Of a stretch of DNA of 8,015 nt, positions 1 through 5,810 are shown in pieces. The notes beneath the pieces are model-generated. The model was given only the letters and a program-made list of their open reading frames with translations. It ran no database searches and was not told the DNA's origin. Positions within the stretch are counted from its first letter, which is position 1, and every line of letters begins with the position of its first letter. The stretch covers positions 1 to 8,015 of the forward strand of contig JAJBTD010000093.1 of NCBI GenBank assembly GCA_020861055.1, given 5' to 3'. Made by a program: the position numbers and the translations under genes. The DNA is from Clostridiales bacterium (GTDB taxonomy: Bacteria > Bacillota > Clostridia > Oscillospirales > Oscillospiraceae).

Positions 1-4
1 AGTT

Positions 5-10
5 GTCCTT
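5..10 (-). promoter_or_regulatory. Ribosome binding site for a gene starting just off the left edge
   Basis: On the minus strand the last bases before the edge contain AAGGAC preceded by a purine-rich run (GAAAGAAAG). Only about five bases remain to the edge, so a start codon would fall at or within a few bases outside the window. It lies downstream of the strong leftward promoter at 140-168, which supports a real leftward gene there. The gene itself is not visible. Confidence 0.55.
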
Positions 11-34
11 TCTTCTTTCCCTAAGTGTAAAGTA

Positions 35-59
35 TGATTGACGAACCTACATTCAATCA
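35..59. repeat. Inverted repeat in the leader of the off-edge leftward gene
   Basis: TGATTGA (35-41) and TCAATCA (53-59) form perfect 7-base arms around an 11-base spacer. The repeat lies between the leftward promoter and the edge ribosome binding site, so it could be a leader hairpin or an operator. It has no U-tract and is AT-rich, so a chance occurrence is possible. Confidence 0.35.
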
Positions 60-108
60 ATTTTTTCTTCAATTTCCTACTTGACTTCATACCATTGGAC
101 TTTGCCAT

Positions 109-164
109 CTACTATGCAATAACGAGTAGCTACGTTCCTATCATACCCCAGCTACTATGTATTG
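109..164. promoter_or_regulatory. Repeated CTACTATG/GTAGCTAC motifs around the leftward promoter
   Basis: CTACTATGCAATA (109-121) and CTACTATGTATTG (152-164) are near-copies. Between them is the 8-base palindrome GTAGCTAC (126-133). One copy lies in the spacer of the leftward promoter and the others lie just downstream of its -10. This layout resembles an operator set for a dimeric repressor. AGTA/TACT-type half-sites close to a TTGACA box remind me of promoters of PadR-family regulators in Clostridia, but that link is recollection and is not tested here. Confidence 0.4.
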
Positions 165-168
165 TCAA
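140..168 (-). promoter_or_regulatory. Near-consensus sigma-A promoter reading leftward off the window
   Basis: On the minus strand a perfect TTGACA (-35, 163-168) is separated by exactly 17 bases from TATGAT (-10, 140-145). Transcription would start near position 133 and run through an AT-rich leader of about 130 bases to the ribosome binding site at the left edge. No convincing gene is present in 1-204. The ORFs that cross it have no ribosome binding site. Confidence 0.75.
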
Positions 169-204
169 GTACCTAAATGAAATAATCGTTACCGGCATTT
201 TATG

Positions 205-255
205 CAAAAACAACAGAGCCCTGGCTGCAGATTCTATCCACAGACAGGGCTCCGT
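205..255 (-). terminator. Rho-independent terminator of the MBL-fold hydrolase gene
   Basis: The minus-strand transcript forms ACGGAGCCCTG / CAGGGCTCTGT, that is 8 perfect base pairs (216-223 with 245-252) extended by three more including one G-U. It has a 21-nt loop and is followed by TGTTGTTTTTGC. It lies about 100 bases beyond the stop of the hydrolase gene. It insulates that gene from the leftward promoter at 140-168. The stretch 256-354 between the stop codon and the hairpin appears to be untranslated and holds nothing else I recognise. Confidence 0.7.
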
Positions 256-354
256 TCTCTCATACGCTCTGTTTTCAGCGAATCGTTGGCGATTTGACGT
301 GCGCGAACCATCCGCCATTTTATCGTGCCATTCCATCTCTCAAAGCGCTGCCGC

Positions 355-1200
355 TTACAGTTCAAAGCGCAAGCCGGCAGAGAGCCTGTGTACTCGCGCT
401 CCGAGTCTGTCGTGGAGCTTCTGAAATCCCGGCGCGCCGGTGCAGTGCCCGGTATAAATCTGCTCGATACCTTCCCGGAGAAAAGCATCGCAGAGAGCAT
501 CCATCTCTGCGCTGGAAAAGGTGCAGATTTCTCTGCCTCCCGCTTTTCCCCTCATATGCAGACCGCCCACATACGCATAAACCCGCTTTTGCTCACAGGC
601 ATTTTTGGCTTCACGGATGATGTTGGCGGCGCCCGCATGGGAACAGCTGTTGAAAATGACCAGGCCGTTGACGGTATCGATTACCAGGCTCTGCTCATGG
701 GCAAAGTGATCGGGAACGATTTGCCCATTCTGTCTTTGGTACAATCCGCCCTTTTCCCCGATCCGGTCAAGGCCCTCTGTGCTGTGCGGTACAAGGACGA
801 CGCCGGGAAGAATCTCCTTAATACCATCCACCGGAAGAAAACGCTCCCGATGGGACGCTACATTCTGTGGCACGCTGATCTCATGCATCCCTCCGGCGGC
901 GGAATAATAGGGCTCCAGCGCTTCCTTTCGCGCATATACCTTAGCGGCCGAATCGCGAAGAAAGACCTCCGCAAAGCCGCCGGAGTGATCGTAATGCCCA
1001 TGGGACAGGACATAGGCGTCCAGGCCAACCAGAGAAATGCCCAGGGCATCTGCATTCCGGCAGAAGGCGCCGCTGCTCCCTGCATCCAATAATATCTGTT
1101 TTCCGGCGTATTCGATCAACAGGCTCAGCCCATGTTCACAGGCAAGCCCGCCCATGGATGTGTTTTCGATCAATACGGTGACGCCGACCTCATGACCCAT
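355..1200 (-). CDS. MBL-fold metallo-hydrolase (COG1237-like)
   Basis: This is a 281-residue cytosolic protein of the metallo-beta-lactamase superfamily. The dinuclear metal signature HxHxDH is at H67, H69, D71 and H72 (SHGHYDHSGG). Later ligand-like positions are H188 in NSCSHAG and H252 in TGHCTG, and H215 lies in the GGLHM motif. The LLDAGSSG strand-turn (37-44) opens the fold. This combination matches the group often named 7,8-dihydropterin-6-methyl-4-(beta-D-ribofuranosyl)-aminobenzene-5'-phosphate synthase-like. The substrate in bacteria is generally unknown, so I do not assign one. I chose the start at 1200 because GGAGGGAGCTGGAGACAA precedes it and the promoter at 1246-1274 predicts transcription from about 1239. 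An in-frame ATG at 1236 would be at the very 5' end without a ribosome binding site. The gene is monocistronic and complete at both ends. Confidence 0.88.
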   Translation of the reverse strand: MGHEVGVTVLIENTSMGGLACEHGLSLLIEYAGKQILLDAGSSGAFCRNADALGISLVGLDAYVLSHGHYDHSGGFAEVFLRDSAAKVYARKEALEPYYSAAGGMHEISVPQNVASHRERFLPVDGIKEILPGVVLVPHSTEGLDRIGEKGGLYQRQNGQIVPDHFAHEQSLVIDTVNGLVIFNSCSHAGAANIIREAKNACEQKRVYAYVGGLHMRGKAGGREICTFSSAEMDALCDAFLREGIEQIYTGHCTGAPGFQKLHDRLGARVHRLSAGLRFEL

Positions 1201-1245
1201 TTGTCTCCAGCTCCCTCCAGATTTTTTGCTTACCATTCATTATTG

Positions 1246-1274
1246 ATTGTAAGCTTATTTCTCTCATAAATCAA
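1246..1274 (-). promoter_or_regulatory. Sigma-A-like promoter of the MBL-fold hydrolase gene
   Basis: On the minus strand TTGATT (1269-1274) and TACAAT (1246-1251) are separated by 17 bases. The predicted transcript starts near 1239 and has a 5' leader of about 39 bases before the ATG at 1200. It lies between the terminator of the MATE gene (1293-1336) and the hydrolase gene, so the two leftward genes are separate transcription units. Confidence 0.65.
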
Positions 1275-1292
1275 CATGGACAGCAGCCTGAC

Positions 1293-1336
1293 AAAAAAAC
1301 GCCTGCGAAAGAAACGGTTCTTTCGCAGACGTTTTT
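1293..1336. terminator. Strong bidirectional terminator after the MATE gene
   Basis: A 15-bp stem (1299-1313 with 1318-1332) closes a 4-base loop. One position is C/A on the plus strand but a G-U wobble in the minus-strand RNA. On the minus strand it is followed by seven Ts, ideal for ending the leftward MATE transcript, whose stop lies 45 bases upstream. The plus strand also has five Ts after the stem, but no plus-strand gene reads into it. Confidence 0.9.
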
Positions 1337-1380
1337 GCGGGGAGAGGCAGAATGGATGCTCCATTGGCAGACATACGGTT

Positions 1381-2748
1381 TTATACCTTGGAGATGATTT
1401 CCCGATTGATCTTTACAAGGAAACCGGTGCTCAGGCAAAGGCTGGCCAGCTCTGCGATGGGGAAGGACCACCACACATAGTCCAGCACGCCGGTCTGGGC
1501 CAGAAGCCAGGCCACGGGCAGAAGCACCACCAGCTGGCGGACGATGGAGATAATCATGGAGTAGAGGCCGTTGCCCAGAGCCTGGAATACCGTGCCGCAG
1601 GCGATGCAGTAGCCTGCGAAGGCAAAGCTCAGGGCAATGGTGCGCAGAGCGGGGACGCCGATCTCCAGCATATAGTCCGAGGCGGTAAACAGCCCCAAAA
1701 GCTGAGAGGGGAACAGAAGGAAGATGGCCATGCCTGCCAGCATGAAGCACATGGCGTAGAAAATCCCCAGCTTGATGGTGGTGATCATCCGATCCCGCTT
1801 CCGGGCGCCGTAGTTGTAGGCGATGATAGGCACTAGCGCCCCGTTCAGGCCAAAGACGGGCATAAAGACAAAGGACTGGAGCTTGAAATACACACCCAGA
1901 ACCGCCATAGCGGTGGAGGAGAAGGTCCCCAAAATCAGGTTCATGCCATAGGTCATCACCGAGCTGATGGAGGCCATGATAATGGACGGAATACCGACGG
2001 TGTAGATACGCCGGATGGTGGGGGCGTGGGGCCGGAACCAGTTCCGTACAGAAAAATGCAGCTCTTTGTTGCAGCAGAAGTTCAGGACAATCACCACGGC
2101 GGCGCCCACAAACTGGCCCAGGACGGTGGCGACGGCGGCGCCTGCCACCCCCAGCTCCGGGAAGGGACCGAGGCCGAAGATGAGTACCGGGTCCATAACG
2201 ATGTTGACCGCCGCCCCGGACATCTGGGAGATCATGCTCAGCACCGTGTGTCCCGTGGCCTGGAGCAGCCGCTCAAAGACCAGCTGGAGGAACATCCCCT
2301 GGCACAGCAGGGCGCAGATGGTGAGATAGCTCACCCCGTACTCCAGAATGGCGGAGTCCTCCGCCACCTGGCTGGCGTAGAAGGGCCGCACCACCGTCTG
2401 AGACAGCACCATAAACACGGCCATCGAGCAGAAGGCGAGGAAAATGCCGTTGCTGGCTGCCCGGTCAGCGGTGGCCTGGTCGTCCTCTCCCAGAGATTTG
2501 GAGAGCATGGCGTTGATGCCAACGCCGGTGCCGGTGCCCACGGCGATCATAATATTCTGTGCCGGGAACGCCAGGGAGACTGCGGTGAGAGCGTCCTCCC
2601 CCAGCTTAGAGACGAAGATGCTGTCTACCACGTTATAGCAGGCCTGGACCAGCATGGACAGCATCATGGGCAGCGCCATGGTCAGCAGCAGCCGGTTCAC
2701 CGGCATGGTGCCCATTTTGTTTTCGTGAAGCGCACTGGATGGTTGCAC
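1381..2748 (-). CDS. MATE family efflux transporter
   Basis: This is a 455-residue integral membrane protein, normal length for the family, with about twelve hydrophobic segments in two six-helix halves. The first half begins with NKMGTMPVNRLLLTMALPMM and continues with LVQACYNVVDSIFVSKLGEDALTAVSLAFP, the hallmark MATE opening of clostridial proteins. The second half contains the repeat GLNGALVPIIAYNYGARKRDRM. MATE proteins expel drugs, dyes or metabolites in exchange for Na+ or H+; the substrate here cannot be read from sequence. The start is a GTG at 2748, placed 8 bases after AAAGGAGG. An in-frame ATG at 2811 would give 21 extra residues, but the ribosome binding site would then be coding (Lys-Glu-Glu) and the ATG itself has none. 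The gene is transcribed alone, divergently from the isomerase. Confidence 0.93.
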   Translation of the reverse strand: MQPSSALHENKMGTMPVNRLLLTMALPMMLSMLVQACYNVVDSIFVSKLGEDALTAVSLAFPAQNIMIAVGTGTGVGINAMLSKSLGEDDQATADRAASNGIFLAFCSMAVFMVLSQTVVRPFYASQVAEDSAILEYGVSYLTICALLCQGMFLQLVFERLLQATGHTVLSMISQMSGAAVNIVMDPVLIFGLGPFPELGVAGAAVATVLGQFVGAAVVIVLNFCCNKELHFSVRNWFRPHAPTIRRIYTVGIPSIIMASISSVMTYGMNLILGTFSSTAMAVLGVYFKLQSFVFMPVFGLNGALVPIIAYNYGARKRDRMITTIKLGIFYAMCFMLAGMAIFLLFPSQLLGLFTASDYMLEIGVPALRTIALSFAFAGYCIACGTVFQALGNGLYSMIISIVRQLVVLLPVAWLLAQTGVLDYVWWSFPIAELASLCLSTGFLVKINREIISKV

Positions 2749-2820
2749 TTGTATTTCCTCCTTTGTATCAGGCCTCGCTCCACAGATCGGCAAGGGCAGC
2801 AGGCGCATCATGTGAGCGGG

Positions 2821-2836
2821 GTCGTCATTCCACGAC
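2821..2836. repeat. Short inverted repeat at the MATE transcription start
   Basis: GTCGT (2821-2825) and ACGAC (2832-2836) flank a 6-base spacer. The centre is within a few bases of the start point predicted from the promoter at 2839-2866. It could be a small operator or a 5'-terminal RNA hairpin. The five-base arms are short enough to be coincidence. Confidence 0.3.
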
Positions 2837-2838
2837 AG

Positions 2839-2866
2839 ATTATACAGATTCTGAAACCGCTGTCAA
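2839..2866 (-). promoter_or_regulatory. Consensus sigma-A promoter of the MATE gene
   Basis: The minus strand carries perfect TTGACA (2861-2866) and perfect TATAAT (2839-2844), separated by 16 bases. Transcription should begin near 2832, leaving a leader of about 84 bases before the GTG start at 2748. With both boxes at consensus the promoter should be strong unless repressed. It is divergent from the isomerase promoter at 2940-2968. Confidence 0.85.
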
Positions 2867-2939
2867 GCCATGAAAAACGGGCGGGAGGTACACTTTCTCA
2901 AAAGCGCAAAATTGTCGGTGGAATTCTACAAAAACCGGG

Positions 2940-2968
2940 TTCCCATTTTTGCCGTACCATGGTATACT
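2940..2968 (+). promoter_or_regulatory. Probable promoter of the sugar isomerase gene, with overlapping palindrome
   Basis: TATACT (2963-2968) is a good -10. The hexamer 17 bases upstream, TTCCCA (2940-2945), is only a partial -35, which suggests activator dependence or modest strength. A perfect 10-base palindrome, TACCATGGTA (2955-2964), overlaps the -10 and could be an operator. Transcription would start near 2975, about 72 bases before the isomerase ATG. Confidence 0.55.
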
Positions 2969-2979
2969 GTACAAGAATA

Positions 2980-3004
2980 CAGAGCCCCGGCTCTGTCAGC
3001 CGGG
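2980..3004 (+). promoter_or_regulatory. Two mutually exclusive hairpins in the isomerase leader
   Basis: CAGAGCC (2980-2986) pairs with GGCTCTG (2989-2995). CCCGGCT (2986-2992) pairs with AGCCGGG (2998-3004). The two 7-bp stems share bases and cannot form together. They begin right after the predicted transcription start and lie upstream of the AAGGAGG at 3031-3037. The second stem is followed by CTTTTT only after a gap of about eight bases, so a classical terminator is doubtful. Confidence 0.4.
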
Positions 3005-3046
3005 AGGATGACTCTTTTTCTATCTTTTGTAAGGAGGACTCATGTC

Positions 3047-4522
3047 ATGATCAACATTCCTGAGGTCAAGCTGGGCATTATCGCCGTCAGCCGCGACTGT
3101 TTCCCCATCGCCCTGTCCACCCAGCGCCGGAAGAATATCGTAGCCGCTTATGGAGAGGGCCTGTATGAGTGCCCCATCACCGTGGAGAACGAAAAGGATA
3201 TGCTCAAGGCGGTGGCCGACGTGAAGGAGGCCGGGGTCAACGCTCTGGTGGTATTCCTGGGCAACTTCGGCCCTGAGACCCCTGAGACTCTCATTGCCAA
3301 ATATTTTGACGGCCCCTGTATGTTTGTGGCCGCCTCTGAGGGCGACGGCGACATGATCAATGGCCGGGGCGACGCCTACTGCGGTATGCTCAACTGCTCT
3401 TACAACCTGGGGATGCGCCACCTGAAGGGCTATATCCCTGAGTATCCCTTGGGTACTGCTGATGAGATCGCTGACAAGATGAAGGAGTTCGTCCCCATCG
3501 CCCGGACGATCCTGGGCCTGAAGAACCTGAAGATCATCACCTTTGGCCCCCGTCCCCAGGACTTTTTCGCCTGCAACGCCCCCATTAAGGGCCTGTACGA
3601 GCTGGGTGTGGAGATCGAGGAGAACTCCGAGCTGGATCTTCTGGTCTCCTACAAGGAGCACGCCGGCGACCCCCGTATTCCCGATGTCTGTGCCGATATG
3701 GCCAAGGAGATGGGTGAGGGGCGGTATTATCCTGAGCTGAACGAGCGCATGGCCCAGTTTGAGCTGACGCTGCTGGATTGGGCGGAGAATCACAAGGGCA
3801 GCCGGAAGTACGTGGCCTTTGCGGACAAGTGCTGGCCCGCCTTCCCCAGCCAGTTCGGCTTTGAGCCCTGCTATGTGAACAGCCGTCTGGCCAGCCGGGG
3901 CATCCCCGTCTCCTGCGAGGTGGACATCTACGGCGCTCTGTCCGAGTACATCGGCATGTGCGTCTCCGGGGATACCGTCACTCTGCTGGATATCAACAAT
4001 ACCGTTCCTCAGTACATCTACGACGAGGATATCAAGGGCAAGTATGACTACAGCCTGACGGACACCTTTATGGGCTTCCACTGCGGCAACACCCCGGAGT
4101 GCAAGATGTGCGCCGACCGGGCGGTGAAATACCAGCTCATTCAGCACCGTCTGCTGGAGCCTCAGGGCAGCAAGCCCGACTTCACCCGCGGCACTCTGGA
4201 GGGCGATATCGCCGCCAGCGACATCACCTTCTATCGTCTCCAGTGCGACAGCCAGGGCAACCTCCGCTCCTACATCGCCGAGGGCGAGATCCTGGATGTG
4301 CCCACCCGCTCCTTCGGCGGCATTGGCGTCTTTGGCATCAAGGAGATGGGCCGCTTCTATCGCCATGTGCTGGTGCAGAAGGGCTACCCCCACCACGGGG
4401 CTGTGGCCTTCCATCACTGCGGGAAGCAGCTGTTCGAGGTGTTCAAGTATCTGGGCATCAGCGACATCGCATATAATCAGCCCAAGGGCGTGCTCTATCC
4501 CACGGAGAATCCCTTCGCCTGA
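3047..4522 (+). CDS. L-fucose/L-arabinose isomerase family protein
   Basis: This is a 491-residue cytosolic aldose-ketose isomerase-like protein. Candidate Mn2+ ligands are E291 (SCEVDIYG), D315 (TLLDINN) and H456 or H457 (AFHHCGK). The 24-residue gap between E291 and D315 equals that between the metal ligands Glu337 and Asp361 of E. coli FucI as I recall them. The family motif FHCGNTP is at 344-350. At about 490 residues it is shorter than FucI (about 590) and belongs to the broad COG2407-type group, so the actual sugar is unknown. No kinase, aldolase or transporter lies beside it. The start is the ATG at 3047, nine bases after AAGGAGG. The in-frame ATG at 2870 lies upstream of the promoter. 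A two-codon ORF, ATG TCA TGA (3042-3050), overlaps the start. The ends are intact. Confidence 0.88.
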   Translation: MINIPEVKLGIIAVSRDCFPIALSTQRRKNIVAAYGEGLYECPITVENEKDMLKAVADVKEAGVNALVVFLGNFGPETPETLIAKYFDGPCMFVAASEGDGDMINGRGDAYCGMLNCSYNLGMRHLKGYIPEYPLGTADEIADKMKEFVPIARTILGLKNLKIITFGPRPQDFFACNAPIKGLYELGVEIEENSELDLLVSYKEHAGDPRIPDVCADMAKEMGEGRYYPELNERMAQFELTLLDWAENHKGSRKYVAFADKCWPAFPSQFGFEPCYVNSRLASRGIPVSCEVDIYGALSEYIGMCVSGDTVTLLDINNTVPQYIYDEDIKGKYDYSLTDTFMGFHCGNTPECKMCADRAVKYQLIQHRLLEPQGSKPDFTRGTLEGDIAASDITFYRLQCDSQGNLRSYIAEGEILDVPTRSFGGIGVFGIKEMGRFYRHVLVQKGYPHHGAVAFHHCGKQLFEVFKYLGISDIAYNQPKGVLYPTENPFA

Positions 4523-4540
4523 GCAGAAAGAGCAAATCGC

Positions 4541-4580
4541 GCAGCGGCCTGTATCAAAACGATGCAGGCCGCTGCTTTTT
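4541..4580 (+). terminator. Rho-independent terminator of the isomerase gene
   Basis: GCAGCGGCCTG (4541-4551) pairs with CAGGCCGCTGC (4565-4575). The stem can extend inward through TATC/GATG to about 15 pairs with one wobble and a 5-base AAAAC loop. TTTTT follows immediately. It begins 18 bases after the isomerase stop and separates that gene from the yerC operon. Confidence 0.92.
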
Positions 4581-4633
4581 GCAGCTTCGATCAGGAAGCG
4601 GTATCCATGCGGGAAGTTTTTTGCGGAAGGGTG

Positions 4634-4662
4634 TTTACTTTCACACACTACAATGGTAAAAT
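4634..4662 (+). promoter_or_regulatory. Probable promoter of the yerC-methyltransferase-hslO operon
   Basis: TTTACT (4634-4639) and TAAAAT (4657-4662) are separated by 17 bases. Transcription would begin near 4669, giving a leader of about 50 bases to the ATG at 4720. It is the best candidate between the isomerase terminator and the operon. Confidence 0.6.
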
Positions 4663-4719
4663 ACGGGAAGACAAATCACGGCTGCGCATCCCGGATAACC
4701 ATGTAAAGGAGGGACTCAG

Positions 4720-5028
4720 ATGTCCAAAATGACAGGAAAAGAGCCAAGCAAGGCTTTGTATGAGACAATCCTACAGCTTCAGGACCTGGACGAGTGTTAT
4801 CGCTTCTTCCAGGACCTCTGCACCGTTTCCGAGCTTCGGGCCATGGAGCAGCGATACGATGTGGCTGCGCTGCTGGAAAAGGGCATGATCTATAACGACA
4901 TCCTGGAAAAGACGGGGGCCTCCAGCGCCACCATCAGCCGGGTCAACCGTTCCCTGAATTACGGCATGAACGGCTATAAGGATGTCTTTGCCCATCAGGC
5001 AGAGGCCGCAGCGGCGGAGAAGGCGTGA
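4720..5028 (+). CDS. yerC: YerC/TrpR-like DNA-binding protein
   Basis: This 102-residue protein matches the size and layout of the YerC/YecD family of TrpR-related proteins. The N-terminal helices include LDECYRFFQDLCTVSELRAMEQR (23-45). A helix-turn-helix follows at about 57-80 (MIYNDILEKTGASSATISRVNR), where residues 67-77 would be the recognition segment. The C-terminus is an alanine/glutamate-rich tail. TrpR-type proteins bind DNA as dimers. The regulon of this family is poorly defined and tryptophan should not be assumed as the ligand. The ATG is preceded by AAAGGAGGG with good spacing. It is the first gene of an operon and its TGA overlaps the GTG of the methyltransferase (GTGA, 5025-5028), so the two are probably translationally coupled. 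Confidence 0.9.
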   Translation: MSKMTGKEPSKALYETILQLQDLDECYRFFQDLCTVSELRAMEQRYDVAALLEKGMIYNDILEKTGASSATISRVNRSLNYGMNGYKDVFAHQAEAAAAEKA

Positions 5029-5804
5029 ACGCCTACACAGGACTGGCGGGCTGCTACGACGGCTTCACCGGGGACGTGGACTATGATCGCTGGCTCCAGT
5101 GGTATCTCCGCTGGTTCCGGCAGGAGCGGACGCCGGTGGAGACCGTGCTGGACTTGGCTTGCGGCACCGGGACGCTGACCTGTCTGCTGGCCCGTGAGGG
5201 CTATGATATGGTGGGAGCAGACAGCTCTCCGGAGATGCTGGCTCAGGCCATGGACAAGGCCCTGGCTCTGGAGGAGGAGCGCCGCCCCCTGCTGCTCTGT
5301 CAGGAGATGGAGGAGCTGGAGCTGGCGGCGCCGGTGGACGCCTGCGTCTGCTCTCTGGACAGCCTGAACTATCTCACCGAGGAGGCGAGCCTGACGGCCG
5401 CTCTGGCCTCGGTATCCCGCTGGATTCGTCCGGGGGGACTGTTTCTCTTTGACGTGATCCCCATCTGGGAATTTGCCCGGCGGGACGGCGCGGTTTATGT
5501 GGACGAGGACGAGGACGCCCTCTGCCTCTGGCGGGCGGACTACGACCCCTCTGACCAGACCATCGCCTATGGCCTGGACCTGTTCCAGCGCCAGAGAGGA
5601 GAGCTGTGGACGAGAGTTCAGGAGGAGCATCTGGAACGGGGCTGGGATTTGAACCGGCTGGAGACGCTGCTCTCTCAGGCGGAGTTGGATGTGGAGACGT
5701 ACTGCGGAGAGGACATGGATTCGCCGCCGGGGGAGTCGGACAGCCGCATCTTTTTTGTCTGCCGGAGACGGCGAGCCCTTGAAACAAAACAACAGGAGGA
5801 CTGA
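5025..5804 (+). CDS. Class I SAM-dependent methyltransferase
   Basis: This is a 259-residue Rossmann-fold methyltransferase. The SAM-binding motif I is VLDLACGTG (41-49), the acidic residue after strand 2 is D66 (GADSS), the motif after strand 4 is DACVCSLDSLNYL (105-117), and the post-I loop strand is IRPGGLFLFDV (134-144). The N-terminal YTGLAGCYDGFTGDVDYDRW is typical of small stand-alone methyltransferases of Bacillota resembling YqeM. The acceptor is unknown; a small molecule, tRNA or lipid are all possible. The GTG start at 5025 overlaps the yerC stop and is served by GGAG at 5016-5019 inside yerC. Its 3' end carries the ribosome binding site for hslO. An acidic insertion (DEDEDAL, 160-166) and a basic C-terminal stretch (CRRRR) are notable but unremarkable for function. 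Confidence 0.88.
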   Translation: MNAYTGLAGCYDGFTGDVDYDRWLQWYLRWFRQERTPVETVLDLACGTGTLTCLLAREGYDMVGADSSPEMLAQAMDKALALEEERRPLLLCQEMEELELAAPVDACVCSLDSLNYLTEEASLTAALASVSRWIRPGGLFLFDVIPIWEFARRDGAVYVDEDEDALCLWRADYDPSDQTIAYGLDLFQRQRGELWTRVQEEHLERGWDLNRLETLLSQAELDVETYCGEDMDSPPGESDSRIFFVCRRRRALETKQQED

Positions 5805-5810
5805 CCTCAC

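Noticed and set aside
130..336. Small minus-strand frame of 68 codons after the hydrolase gene
   Set aside because: It runs through the terminator hairpin at 205-255 and the promoter at 140-168, and has no recognisable protein feature.
38..424. Plus-strand open frame of 128 codons in the left region
   Set aside because: It has no ribosome binding site, runs through the leftward promoter and terminator and into the 3' end of the hydrolase gene, and shows no motif.
1201..1236. Upstream in-frame ATG for the hydrolase
   Set aside because: It has no ribosome binding site and lies only a few bases after the predicted transcription start; the ATG at 1200 has a good site.
2749..2811. Upstream in-frame ATG for the MATE gene
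   Set aside because: The consensus ribosome binding site AAAGGAGG lies inside this extension and serves the GTG at 2748; the ATG at 2811 has none.
2026..3063. A 345-codon plus-strand open frame
   Set aside because: It is antisense to the MATE gene, rich in His/Gln/Gly, and crosses both divergent promoters. The conserved protein is on the other strand.
3020..4648. A 542-codon open frame on the minus strand
   Set aside because: It is antisense to the isomerase, runs through its promoter leader and terminator, has low-complexity hydrophobic composition typical of GC-rich antisense frames, and shows no recognisable motifs.
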